NCBI RefSeq assembly: GCF_036634195.1
Contig: NZ_JAZIFY010000001.1
Coordinates: 1,312,501-1,376,500 of the forward strand
Source: Streptomyces sp. P9-A4
GTDB lineage: Bacteria > Actinomycetota > Actinomycetes > Streptomycetales > Streptomycetaceae
DNA length: 64,000 bases
Reading direction: 5' to 3'
Both the position numbers and the translations under genes were made by a program. The notes under the pieces were generated by a model. The model worked only from the letters and a program-made list of their open reading frames with translations. It did not search any database and had not been told where the DNA came from. Position 1 is the first letter of the stretch. Each line of letters begins with the position of its first letter. Positions 35,973-44,162 of this stretch are shown piece by piece.

Positions 35973-36434
35973 ATGGCCGAGCCGAGGATCTTCAACTCCG
36001 CCGAGGAGCTGCGCGCGGGGGTCGGCGAGCAGCTGGGGCACAGCGACTGGCTGGAGATCGACCAGAAGCGCATCGACCTCTTCGCCGATGCCACCGGCGA
36101 TCACCAGTGGATCCACGTCGACCCCGAGCGCGCCGCCGCCGGGCCGTTCGGCACGACCATCGCGCACGGCTATCTGACGCTCTCCCTGCTGCCGACCTTC
36201 GTCCCGCAGGTCCTGTCGGTCCAGGGCATGAAGATGGGCATCAACTACGGCACGGAGAAGGTGCGTTTCCCCGCCCCGGTCCCGGTCGGCTCGCGGCTGC
36301 GTGCCACGGCCGTCCTGACGAAGGTCGAGGAGGCGGGTGGCGGCGTGCAGGTGACGGCGGCGGTGACCGTGGAGCGCGAGGGCTCGGAGAAGCCGGTCTG
36401 CGTCGCCGAGTCGGTCTCGCGCTACTACTTCTGA
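35973..36434 (+). CDS. MaoC-like enoyl-CoA hydratase
   Basis: A 153-residue hot-dog-fold hydratase. The hydratase motif is complete in FADATGDHQWIHVDPERAA, with Asp and His, then GPFGTTIAHGYLTLSLLP. It hydrates 2-enoyl-CoA in fatty acid or side-chain degradation. GGAAGCAGG precedes the ATG. Its last 10 bp overlap the 3' end of the convergent TetR gene. Confidence 0.9.
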   Translation: MAEPRIFNSAEELRAGVGEQLGHSDWLEIDQKRIDLFADATGDHQWIHVDPERAAAGPFGTTIAHGYLTLSLLPTFVPQVLSVQGMKMGINYGTEKVRFPAPVPVGSRLRATAVLTKVEEAGGGVQVTAAVTVEREGSEKPVCVAESVSRYYF

Positions 36435-37051
36435 GCGCCGACCATCCTGAGGACGAGGTCGGCGTAGAGCGCGCCGACCTCGTCCGCCGTGTGGCGGCCC
36501 TGGGTGTTGAACCAGCGCGAGACGTCGATGCAGAGCGAGAGCACGGCGACCGTGGTGCCGGGCACGTCCGGCACGTCGAACTCGCCCGTCGCCACGCCCT
36601 CGTCGATGACACGGCGCACCGTCGCGTCGGACTCGCGGCGCAGCTCCACGATCTCGGCGCGGTGCTCGGGGCCGAGGGCGTCGAGTTCGTACTGGACGAC
36701 CCGCGCGGTGGTGTGCCGCTCGGCGTGCCAGCGGACGAAGGAGCGCACGGCGTCGGCGAGGCGCTCGGCGGCGGTGCCCTCGCCGTCGGCGGCGGCCCGG
36801 AGGATCTCCAGGGCCTTGTCGTGGCCGATGCGGCTGATCCGGTGGAGCAGCTCTTCCTTGGTCTTGTAGTGGATGTAGAGCGCGGCCGGGCTCATCCCGG
36901 CGCGGCCGGCGATGTCCCGGGTGGTGGTCGCGTGGTAGCCGCGCTCGGCGAACGCCTCGACCGCGGCCACGAGCAGCCGTCGGGCCGCCTCGGGCGTGAC
37001 CTCGCCCCAGGACATGTCCTCGCCCCCGGGCGTCTCCTCCGCCGCGCTCAT
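36425..37051 (-). CDS. TetR regulator controlling the MaoC gene
   Basis: A 208-residue TetR protein; the DNA-binding domain runs RLLVAAVEAFAERGYHATTT to MSPAALYIHYKTKEELLHRI. Its gene and the MaoC gene converge and share an identical 15-bp operator at both promoters, so it most likely represses itself and maoC. The long C-terminal domain has no recognised ligand motif; an acyl-CoA is a fair guess. ATG at 37051. Confidence 0.9.
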   Translation of the reverse strand: MSAAEETPGGEDMSWGEVTPEAARRLLVAAVEAFAERGYHATTTRDIAGRAGMSPAALYIHYKTKEELLHRISRIGHDKALEILRAAADGEGTAAERLADAVRSFVRWHAERHTTARVVQYELDALGPEHRAEIVELRRESDATVRRVIDEGVATGEFDVPDVPGTTVAVLSLCIDVSRWFNTQGRHTADEVGALYADLVLRMVGAQK

Positions 37052-37100
37052 CCCACACTCCCTCTCGGACCCTGCCAGGACGAACACCATACAACGTGGG

Positions 37101-37115
37101 TGAGCAAGCGCTTAG
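37101..37115. promoter_or_regulatory. Shared operator, copy 2 (TetR promoter)
   Basis: TGAGCAAGCGCTTAG, 50 bp upstream of the TetR start and identical to the MaoC copy. Confidence 0.75.
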
Positions 37116-37158
37116 CGAGCGGGCGGGTGCGGAGCCGGTCCAGGGCCTAGGAGCCGGT

Positions 37159-37446
37159 TCAGAGCTTCTGGAAGGGGTCGTGTTCGGCGAGGAGCTTCTC
37201 CAGGCGGGCCTGGTCGACGCGGCTGACGATCTGGCCGGCCTCCTGCCGGTCGCGGACGACCTTGGCGAGCGTGAAGGCCGAGGTCGTCAGATAGAGGACC
37301 GAGATGGCGAGGAAGGCGCGGACCCAGGCGCTGGCGTCGAGCTGGTAGACGCCGACGGCCACGGCCGCGATCGCGATCCCGAAGGAAATGACGGCCTGCA
37401 GGTAGTAGGCGGCGGTGTTCTGCTGCTTGACCGGTGTGTCGCTCAT
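37159..37446 (-). CDS. YiaA/YiaB-type two-helix membrane protein
   Basis: A 95-residue inner membrane protein with two helices (AVISFGIAIAAVAVGVYQL and WVRAFLAISVLYLTTSAFTLA) and the DRQEAGQIVSRVDQAR tail typical of the YiaAB domain. Function unknown. ATG at 37446. Confidence 0.85.
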   Translation of the reverse strand: MSDTPVKQQNTAAYYLQAVISFGIAIAAVAVGVYQLDASAWVRAFLAISVLYLTTSAFTLAKVVRDRQEAGQIVSRVDQARLEKLLAEHDPFQKL

Positions 37447-37517
37447 GCCGGACAGCATCGGACGGATGCGGCCGGGGCCACATCCGTCCGCGTACTCAGA
37501 CGCGTGCCGCGCGCTAC

Positions 37518-38669
37518 TCAGAAGGCCGAGACTCCGGTCAGGGCCCGTCCGATGATGAGCTTCTGGATCTGGCTGGTGCCCTCGTACAGGGTCATGACGC
37601 GTGCGTCGCGCAGGAGCTTCCCGACCGGGTACTCGTCGATGTAGCCGTAACCGCCGAAGACCTGGAGGGCGTTGTTCGCGGCGCGGACGGCGGCCTCGGA
37701 GGCGTACAGCTTGGCCTGGGAGGCGGCGGTGGCGAAGTCCTGGCCCCGGTCGATCAGATCGGCGACCCGCCAGGTCAGCAGCCGCGCCGCGTCCACGTCG
37801 ACGGCGATGTCGCTGATGAGTTCCTGCACCAGCTGGTACGAGGCGATCGGCTTGCCGAACTGCTCGCGCTCCCCCGCGTACCGCACGGCCGCGTCGAGGG
37901 CGGCCTGCGCGATGCCGACACAGCCCGCCGCGACCGACATACGGCCCTTGGCGAGGGCGGACATGGCGACGGCGAAGCCCTTGCCCTCGGGTCCGAGCAT
38001 CGCGGACGCGGGGACGCGGACGTCCTCGAGGACCAGTTCGGCGGTGGCCTGGCCGCGCAGCCCGAGCTTGCCGTGCACGGCGCGGCGGGTGAGGCCGGGG
38101 GTGTCGGCGGGGACGAGGAAGGCGGAGACGCCCTTGTGGCCCGGGGTGTCGTTGGTGCGGGCGAAGAGCAGGACGACATCGGCCCAGGTGCCGTTGGTGA
38201 TGAACATCTTGCTGCCGCTGACGAGGTAGTCGTCGCCGTCGCGCACGGCCCGGGTGGCGAGGTTCCCGGCGTCGGAGCCGGTGCCGGGTTCGGTGAGGCC
38301 GAAGCAGCCGAGCGCCTCGCCGGAGGCGAGCCGGGGCAGCCACTCCCGCTTCTGCGCCTCGTCGCCCCAGGCGGCGACGGTCTTGGCGACCAGACCGAGG
38401 GAGACGGAGACGATGCCGCGCACGGAGGAGTCGCCGCGTCCGAGCTCCTCGGTGACGAGACAGTAGGCGAGGTGGTCGCCGCCGGAGCCGCCGTACTCCT
38501 CCGGGATCGTGAGTCCGAGGAAGCCGACGGCGCCGAGCTTCTTCACGATCGCCCGGTCCACCTCCTCGGCGCGGTCCCACGCGACGGCGTGCGGGGTGAC
38601 CTCGCGTGCGACGAAGTCCTCGGCGAGCCGCCGCACGGCTTCCTGTTCCTCACTGAGTGCCAGATCCAC
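37518..38669 (-). CDS. Acyl-CoA dehydrogenase
   Basis: A 383-residue flavoprotein. GCFGLTEPGTGSDAGNLATRA and YLVSGSKMFITNGTWADVV are the FAD and substrate blocks, FGGYGYIDEYPVGKLLRDAR the later one, and LYEGTSQIQKLIIGR carries the catalytic Glu. Substrate chain length is not evident. GTG at 38669 after GAGG. It is divergent from a TetR gene across 70 bp with a possible operator. Confidence 0.93.
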   Translation of the reverse strand: MDLALSEEQEAVRRLAEDFVAREVTPHAVAWDRAEEVDRAIVKKLGAVGFLGLTIPEEYGGSGGDHLAYCLVTEELGRGDSSVRGIVSVSLGLVAKTVAAWGDEAQKREWLPRLASGEALGCFGLTEPGTGSDAGNLATRAVRDGDDYLVSGSKMFITNGTWADVVLLFARTNDTPGHKGVSAFLVPADTPGLTRRAVHGKLGLRGQATAELVLEDVRVPASAMLGPEGKGFAVAMSALAKGRMSVAAGCVGIAQAALDAAVRYAGEREQFGKPIASYQLVQELISDIAVDVDAARLLTWRVADLIDRGQDFATAASQAKLYASEAAVRAANNALQVFGGYGYIDEYPVGKLLRDARVMTLYEGTSQIQKLIIGRALTGVSAF

Positions 38670-38693
38670 CCTGCCCCACCTCACCCGTCCCGT

Positions 38694-38712
38694 TAATTAC
38701 CACTGCTAGTTT
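38694..38712. promoter_or_regulatory. Imperfect inverted repeat in a divergent promoter
   Basis: On the minus strand AAACTAGCAGTGGTAATTA; its first eight bases match the palindrome at 54844. It lies between the acyl-CoA dehydrogenase and TetR starts. Confidence 0.45.
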
Positions 38713-38739
38713 CTGGTGCGCGGGCCTACTATGTGCGCC

Positions 38740-39618
38740 ATGGCCCGACCGCGCAAGCCCCTGCTCAGCCGAGACCGCATCGTCGAGACGGCGGGCGCGC
38801 TCGTGGACGCGGAGGGCCTCGCCGCGCTCTCCACCCGTCGCCTGGCGGCCGAGCTCGGGGTGAGCGGCCCCTCGCTCTACAACCACTTCCGCACGAAGGA
38901 CGAGATCCTCGACGCCGTCGCCGACGCGGTGAGCGCGAAGGTCGACCTGTCGATGTTCGAGGAGGCCGACGGCCGCGACTGGCTGACGGCGCTGCACGAC
39001 TGGGCGGTCTCCTACCGCGCCGCGCTCGCCGACCACCCGCAGATCGTCCCGGTCCTCGCCCAGGGGCCCGGCCGCCGCCCGGCGGGGCTGCGGGTCGCGG
39101 ACGCCGTCTTCGGCGCGATGGTCCGTGCCGGGTGGCCCCCGGCGCAGGCCACCTCCATCGGCGCGCTGATGCGGTACTTCGTCACCGGCTCCGCGCTCGG
39201 CTCCTTCGCCCGCGGCTTCGTCGACGACGAGACGGCCTACGACCCCGCCGCCTACCCCCACCTCGGACAGGCCCACCTGCTCGCGGAACACCGCCAGAAG
39301 GTCGACGAGGGCGCCTTCGGCACGGGTCTGCGGGCCCTGCTCGACGGACTGCGCCTCCAGTACGAGGGCCTGGCGCGACGGACGGCGGAGTCAACGGGTG
39401 GTACGGGCGCGGGGCCCGGCGGCCCGGCTGCGGGGCTCAGCGGCCCGGCCTCGGGGCCCGGCGACCCGGCCGCAGGGCCCGGCGGGCAGGCCTCGGCGCC
39501 CGGCTCGCCGGTCACGAGGCCCGGCACATCGACTGCCGGGCCCGGCGGTCCGGCGTCGGGGTCCGGCGACCCGGCCGCCGCCGCCCGGCACCACACTTCG
39601 GCCGTCGCCGAAGCGTGA
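38740..39618 (+). CDS. TetR regulator with long Gly-Pro tail
   Basis: A 292-residue TetR protein. The DNA-binding domain is normal (RIVETAGALVDAEGLAALST, LGVSGPSLYNHFRTKDEIL), followed by a TetR_C-like domain to about residue 220. The last 70 residues are an unusual low-complexity tail of Gly, Pro, Ala and Ser (GPGGPA-type units) from a GC-rich imperfect DNA repeat. Divergent from the acyl-CoA dehydrogenase gene, which it probably controls. The tail might be disordered or variable between strains. Confidence 0.87.
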   Translation: MARPRKPLLSRDRIVETAGALVDAEGLAALSTRRLAAELGVSGPSLYNHFRTKDEILDAVADAVSAKVDLSMFEEADGRDWLTALHDWAVSYRAALADHPQIVPVLAQGPGRRPAGLRVADAVFGAMVRAGWPPAQATSIGALMRYFVTGSALGSFARGFVDDETAYDPAAYPHLGQAHLLAEHRQKVDEGAFGTGLRALLDGLRLQYEGLARRTAESTGGTGAGPGGPAAGLSGPASGPGDPAAGPGGQASAPGSPVTRPGTSTAGPGGPASGSGDPAAAARHHTSAVAEA

Positions 39619-39636
39619 GTGCGGGAGGCTCGGCAC

Positions 39637-40332
39637 ATGGCAGCCAGTGACCTCGCCGCGCTCGCGGCGCTCTTCGCGGACGAGACCCGTGCCGCGTTCC
39701 TGCTCGCCCTGCTCGACGGGCGAGCCTGGACCGCCGGCGAACTCGCCCGGCACGCGGGCGTGGCGCCCTCCACCACCAGCGAGCACCTCGGCAAGCTCGT
39801 CACCGGCGGGGTGCTCACCGAGGAACGGCAGGGCCGCCACCGGTACGTCCGCCTCGCCGACCCCGGGATCGCTCACCTGGTGGAGGACCTCGCCACCCGG
39901 TCCGAGCCGCCCGTGGCCGCGCCGCCCCGCTCCCTGCGGGCCGCGAACGCCGGGCGGGCGATGGCGCGGGGCCGGACCTGTTACGACCATCTCGCCGGGC
40001 GGCTCGGCATCACGATCACGGAGGCGATGACCGGCCGCGGGCTGCTCCGCCAGGACACCGGTTTCGCCCTCACGGACCGGGGTCTCGCCTGGTTCGAGGG
40101 GCTCGGCATCCCGCTCGTACGCCGGGGGCGGCGGCCCGTCGCGCGCGGCTGCCTCGACTGGACCGAGCGCCGGCCGCACCTCGCCGGACTCGCGGGCGCC
40201 GCGCTCTGCGCACACGCGCTGGACAGCGGATGGTGCGAGCGGATCGGGTCCGAGCGGGCGGTACGGGTGACCGAGGAGGGCGAGCGGGCGCTGCACGCGT
40301 CCCTGGGCATCGCGTCGGCGGACCTTCGGTAG
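39637..40332 (+). CDS. ArsR-type helix-turn-helix regulator
   Basis: A 231-residue winged-helix protein: ALFADETRAAFLLALLDGRAWTAGELARHAGVAPSTTSEHLGKL and EERQGRHRYVRLADP form the DNA-binding domain. The C-terminal part with Cys and His residues (RTCYDHLAGRLG, GCLDWTERRPHLAG) is typical of larger ArsR proteins in actinobacteria. GGGAGG precedes the ATG. The signal is unknown. It starts 18 bp after the TetR gene and could be co-transcribed. Confidence 0.88.
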   Translation: MAASDLAALAALFADETRAAFLLALLDGRAWTAGELARHAGVAPSTTSEHLGKLVTGGVLTEERQGRHRYVRLADPGIAHLVEDLATRSEPPVAAPPRSLRAANAGRAMARGRTCYDHLAGRLGITITEAMTGRGLLRQDTGFALTDRGLAWFEGLGIPLVRRGRRPVARGCLDWTERRPHLAGLAGAALCAHALDSGWCERIGSERAVRVTEEGERALHASLGIASADLR

Positions 40333-40363
40333 CCCCGAGGGCGGGCCCCGCGCGCGGCGGGTA

Positions 40364-40388
40364 GGGAGCCGGCGCCCCACCGGCTCCC
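40364..40388 (+). terminator. Hairpin between the ArsR and EamA genes
   Basis: GGGAGCCGG / CCGGCTCCC with a 7-nt loop, nested in an outer GCGGGCC / GGCCCGC pair (40341-40347, 40394-40400). Confidence 0.6.
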
Positions 40389-40445
40389 ACGCGGGCCCGC
40401 GATATTGCGGTGAGCGCCGAACCGTCCGCGCCCTACCGTCGGGGC

Positions 40446-41360
40446 ATGCAGAAGCAATCCTCCCGGCTCGCCCTCGGCGCCGCCGGGGTCACCGTCGTCC
40501 TCTGGGCCTCCGCCTTCGTCTCCATCCGCAGCGCCGGGGCCGCCTACTCCCCCGGCGCGCTGGCGCTCGGGCGCCTGCTCGCCGGGTCCCTGGTCCTCGG
40601 GACCGTCCTCCTGATCCGGCGGGAGGGGCTGCCGCCACGGGCCGCCCTGCCGGGGATCCTGGTGTCGGGCCTGCTCTGGTTCGGGGTCTACATGGTGGTG
40701 CTCAACTGGGGCGAGCAGGAGGTCGACGCCGGGACGGCGGCGATGGTGGTGAACATCGGGCCGATCCTGATCGCGCTGCTCGGCGCGCGGTTCCTGGGGG
40801 AGGCGCTGCCGCCCCGGCTGCTCGCGGGCATGGCGGTGTCCTTCGCGGGCGCGGTGACCGTGGGCCTCTCGATGTCCCGCGCGTCCTCCGGCGGCCACGC
40901 CTCCGTGCTCGGGGTGCTGCTCTGCCTCCTGGCCGCGGTGGCGTACGCGGGCGGGGTCGTGGCGCAGAAGCCCGCGCTCGCGCACGCCGGCGCGCTCCAG
41001 GTGACGACCTTCGGGTGCCTGGTGGGGGCGGTGGCGTGTCTGCCGTTCGCCGGGCAGCTGGTCGAGGAGGTGGGTTCGGCGCCGCTGTCGGCGACGCTGA
41101 ACATGGTCTATCTGGGGGTCTTCCCGACCGCGCTCGCGTTCACCACCTGGGCCTATGCGCTGGCCCGTACGACGGCGGGACGGATGGGCGCGACGACCTA
41201 CGCCGTACCCGCCCTGGTCGTCCTGATGGCCTGGGTGTTCCTGGGTGAGCTGCCGGGGCCGCTCACCCTCGCCGGGGGCGCGCTGTGCCTGGCCGGGGTG
41301 GCTGTTTCCCGCTCCCGCGCGCGGGCTTCCGGGAGCGCCGGAACGGCTGAATCCACCTGA
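40446..41360 (+). CDS. EamA-family DMT transporter
   Basis: A 304-residue membrane protein with ten helices in two EamA repeats: VTVVLWASAFVSIRSAGAAYSPG opens the first, LLCLLAAVAYAGGVVAQKP the second, and TTYAVPALVVLMAWVFLGE is the usual end block. It probably exports a metabolite; the substrate is unknown. Confidence 0.9.
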   Translation: MQKQSSRLALGAAGVTVVLWASAFVSIRSAGAAYSPGALALGRLLAGSLVLGTVLLIRREGLPPRAALPGILVSGLLWFGVYMVVLNWGEQEVDAGTAAMVVNIGPILIALLGARFLGEALPPRLLAGMAVSFAGAVTVGLSMSRASSGGHASVLGVLLCLLAAVAYAGGVVAQKPALAHAGALQVTTFGCLVGAVACLPFAGQLVEEVGSAPLSATLNMVYLGVFPTALAFTTWAYALARTTAGRMGATTYAVPALVVLMAWVFLGELPGPLTLAGGALCLAGVAVSRSRARASGSAGTAEST

Positions 41361-41573
41361 CAGGGCATACCCCCGGTTCCGGACACTTCGCGGCCCCTCC
41401 CTGGCGGGGAACCTCCCCCCACCAGGGGGGCAAACCCCTGTCAAGCACGACTTTCGGCCCGGCGGCCGAGGGGACACGTTTCATGGCGTCCCGGCCGGAT
41501 AGTTTCGAGTCGGTCACAGGCGCAGGCCGGAACGTATCGCTCCGGCAGTTCTCGTAAGCCGACGGGGGAGCTC

Positions 41574-42323
41574 ATGGCGATTCAGCAGCGGGCGGAGCGG
41601 ACAAGACGGGAAATCCTGTCGGCGGCCGCACGGGTCTTCGACGGGATGGGATACGAACGGGCGTCGTTGGCCCGGATCGCGGGCGAGGCGCGGGTGACCA
41701 CCGGCGCGCTCGTCTTCCACTTCGCGACCAAGGCGGATCTGGCGACGGAGGTACGGGTGCGGGCCCGCGCGGTCACCCGCATCACGGTCGAGTCGGCCTG
41801 CCTGTCCACGGAGGGCGTGGGCGGCACGGCCATCGACAAGCTGGTGATCGCGACGCACGCGCTGATCCGGCTCTTCGAGACGGACCCGACGGCGCGGGCC
41901 GGTGAACGCCTGTCGCGCGAGCTCCAGTTACCTGGCCCCGGGCTGTCCCGGGACTGCCCCTGGCGGCGCGAGGTGGCCCGCCTCGCGCGCTTCGCGGCGG
42001 CGGAGGACGCGCTGCGGCCCGGTGTGGACGCGACGGCGGTCGCGGCGCTCATCGGGTACGTGATCACCGGGGTCGAGCTGGAGATGCGCGCCCCCGGCAC
42101 GCCGGCCGACGAGACCTGGCCGGCCGAGGAGCCCCGGGGGCCCCGGCCGTCCGCCGAGAGCGGCGCCCTGCACGGGCCGGCCGAACAACGGCTCGCCCGC
42201 ATCTGGGAGTTGATCCTGCCGGGCCTGGTGCACCCGACCACCCGGAACCGCGGCCCCCGCCCCCGTCCCCGGCATCACGGCACGGCGGCGCCTGACGCCG
42301 ACACCACGGCACCACGGCCCTGA
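41574..42323 (+). CDS. Gamma-butyrolactone-receptor-like regulator (ScbR/ArpA family), TTA codon
   Basis: A 249-residue TetR-superfamily protein with the ArpA/ScbR-type N-terminus: QQRAERTRREILSAAARVFD, GYERASLARIAGEARVTTGA, LVFHFATKADLATEV. Such proteins bind gamma-butyrolactones or antibiotics and control secondary metabolism. No butyrolactone synthase (AfsA) is nearby, so it is an orphan or pseudo-receptor. Codon 119 (Leu in LQLPGP) is TTA, at 41928-41930, so translation should need bldA tRNA. The tail is Arg/Pro-rich. The S. coelicolor counterpart is, from memory, SCO1712. The 213-bp leader holds GC-rich repeats but no clear operator. Confidence 0.86.
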   Translation: MAIQQRAERTRREILSAAARVFDGMGYERASLARIAGEARVTTGALVFHFATKADLATEVRVRARAVTRITVESACLSTEGVGGTAIDKLVIATHALIRLFETDPTARAGERLSRELQLPGPGLSRDCPWRREVARLARFAAAEDALRPGVDATAVAALIGYVITGVELEMRAPGTPADETWPAEEPRGPRPSAESGALHGPAEQRLARIWELILPGLVHPTTRNRGPRPRPRHHGTAAPDADTTAPRP

Positions 42324-42365
42324 CCCCCGCCCACCGGGCCGGCCCGGGCCACCACCCGGGCCCCC

Positions 42366-43028
42366 TCACTCCCCCGAGCGCAGCAGCTGCCGGGCGAAGT
42401 CCGCGAGCGAGCGGCCGATGCGCTCGGTCGACAGGCCGAGTTCGTGCCGCTGGAACTGGAACAGCTCGGGTGACAGCGGGCTGAGCGCGATGTCGATCAG
42501 CGGGTCCGGGTCCTGGACGCCGTGGCCGACGAGCAGCGTGCGGACGTGCACGCGCCAGAAGCCGTAGGCACCGGTCCGGAAGCGCGCGGGGCCGGTCTCC
42601 GCCCCCAGCGCCAGCGGCAGATGACGTTCGAGCAGATCGAGCATCGCGAGGTAGAACGCGGCCAGGCGCTCTCCGGCGGGCGCGCCGGGACCCAGCGGCG
42701 GCGGGCCGTAGATGAGCTGCCCCTGGAGCCGGCGCTCGTGCTCGTCGAGCAGAGCCACGGCGACCGACGAGGGGTCGGGGAAGCTCCGGTAGAGCGTGGC
42801 GCGGCCCACCCCGGCGGCCTTGGCGATCCGGTCCATGGTGACGGAGCGCGGGTCCTGCTCCGCGAAGAGCTGTTCCGCCGCGGCCAGGATCAGGGCGCGG
42901 TTGCGCTCCGCGTCCGCCCGTCGGCGCGGGGCGACCGGCTGTTCGTCCGCCGCCTGGAGATCACCAAGGAGCCCGCCGACCCGGTGCACGGAGGCGGCTC
43001 CACGTCCGCGCTGCTCGTCGTCGCTCAT
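42366..43028 (-). CDS. TetR regulator of the divergent DMT transporter
   Basis: A 220-residue TetR protein with a 35-residue N-terminal extension before RRRADAERNRALILAAAEQLF and MDRIAKAAGVGRATLYRSFPDPSSV. It faces a DMT transporter gene, and two oppositely oriented copies of a GGACA-N3-TGTCC operator lie between them, an arrangement typical of efflux control. The start ATG is 28 bp from the nearer operator. The inducer is unknown. Confidence 0.9.
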   Translation of the reverse strand: MSDDEQRGRGAASVHRVGGLLGDLQAADEQPVAPRRRADAERNRALILAAAEQLFAEQDPRSVTMDRIAKAAGVGRATLYRSFPDPSSVAVALLDEHERRLQGQLIYGPPPLGPGAPAGERLAAFYLAMLDLLERHLPLALGAETGPARFRTGAYGFWRVHVRTLLVGHGVQDPDPLIDIALSPLSPELFQFQRHELGLSTERIGRSLADFARQLLRSGE

Positions 43029-43055
43029 GGACCAGACCTTACTTCCCTCGGGGCT

Positions 43056-43076
43056 AAGTGGACACCTTGTCCGTTT
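43056..43076. promoter_or_regulatory. Operator O1 between TetR and DMT genes
   Basis: Core GGACACCTTGTCC is a palindrome (GGACA-3-TGTCC). The 21-bp site shares AAGTGGACAC and GTCCGTTT with the inverted copy at 43097-43117. Confidence 0.8.
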
Positions 43077-43096
43077 GCCATCTCTCGTGGCATGCT

Positions 43097-43117
43097 AAAC
43101 GGACTCAGTGTCCACTT
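43097..43117. promoter_or_regulatory. Operator O2 between TetR and DMT genes
   Basis: Core GGACTCAGTGTCC; the site is the inverted near-copy of O1, with centres 41 bp apart. It lies 35 bp upstream of the transporter ATG. Confidence 0.8.
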
Positions 43118-43151
43118 ACCCGCTCGCCATCCCCGCCCCAGGGAGATCAAG

Positions 43152-44090
43152 ATGCACACCGCGCTACTCGCCGCGGCCCTGCTGGTCGGCTGCCTCCTGG
43201 CCGTCCAGGCCTCGGTGAACCTCCAGCTCAACTCGGCCGTCGGCACCCCGTACGGCGCCTCGACCATCCAGCTCGGCGTCGCCACCGGTCTGCTGACCGT
43301 GCTCGCGATCGCGGCCGGAGCCCTCGGCGCGCTCGGCAAACTGCCCGATGTCGAGCCCTGGCAGCTGCTGGGCGGACTGGCAAGTCCGCTCTACATCACC
43401 AGCGGCATCCTGCTCTTCCCACGGCTCGGCGCCCTCGCCGCCGTCGGGCTCTTCGTCACCGGCCAGATGTTCGCCTCGCTCGCGCTCGACCTCTTCGGTC
43501 TCCTCGGTCTCGAGCAGAAGGACCTGAGCATCGGCATCGTCGTCGGCGCCGTGGCCGTCCTCGCCGGCATCGTCGTGATCATCCGGGGCATGAAGGCCGC
43601 CGCCCCTCCCGGCGCCCCCAAGATGTCGAGCGCCGGCCGGGCCGGCTGGCTCGCCCTCGGTGTCATCGCCGGTGGCGTGCTCCCCGTACAGGGCGCGGTC
43701 AACGCCCAGCTGCGCGCCCAGCTCAAGGAGCCCATCACCGTCGCCGTGATCAGCTTCGCCGTGGCGACCTTCACCATCGCCGTCGTCCTGCTCGTGCTCT
43801 ACGCGACCCGGAAGACCCCGAAGCCCAAGATCGCCCCGCTGAAGAAGATGCCCTGGTGGGGCTGGCTCGGTGGCGCCTGCGCCGCCGCGTACGTCACCGG
43901 CACCTTCCTCCTCATCCCCACCATCGGCGCGGCGGTGACCATCGCCCTGACCGTCACCGGTCAGCAGCTGACCTCGGCGCTGATCGACCACAAGGGCCTG
44001 TTCAAGCTCCCGCAGCGCTCGCTCACCAAGGAGCGCGCCCTCGGCCTCGCCCTGCTGATCGCCGGCTCGCTCACCATCCAGCTCGTCTGA
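43152..44090 (+). CDS. Tandem DUF606 (YdcZ-type) DMT transporter
   Basis: A 312-residue membrane protein built of two YdcZ/DUF606 halves: LLVGCLLAVQASVNLQLNSA opens the first and ALGVIAGGVLPVQGAVNAQL the second. VTGQMFASLALDLFGLLG and VTGQQLTSALIDHKGLF mark equivalent helices. About ten helices in all. It is probably an exporter under the divergent TetR gene. It is followed after 72 bp by the MBL gene and may serve the azomycin-type cluster, which is speculative. Confidence 0.88.
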   Translation: MHTALLAAALLVGCLLAVQASVNLQLNSAVGTPYGASTIQLGVATGLLTVLAIAAGALGALGKLPDVEPWQLLGGLASPLYITSGILLFPRLGALAAVGLFVTGQMFASLALDLFGLLGLEQKDLSIGIVVGAVAVLAGIVVIIRGMKAAAPPGAPKMSSAGRAGWLALGVIAGGVLPVQGAVNAQLRAQLKEPITVAVISFAVATFTIAVVLLVLYATRKTPKPKIAPLKKMPWWGWLGGACAAAYVTGTFLLIPTIGAAVTIALTVTGQQLTSALIDHKGLFKLPQRSLTKERALGLALLIAGSLTIQLV

Positions 44091-44162
44091 CCGGGGCCGC
44101 GTCCGCCCCCGGGCCCTCGCCCGGGGGCCACGGCCCGCTCGGTGCGTCATGAAAGGTGTGTC

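Noticed and set aside
39401..39618. Frameshifted fusion to a collagen-like gene
   Set aside because: The frame continues without break from the TetR domain and no separate gene start exists; treated as a low-complexity tail.
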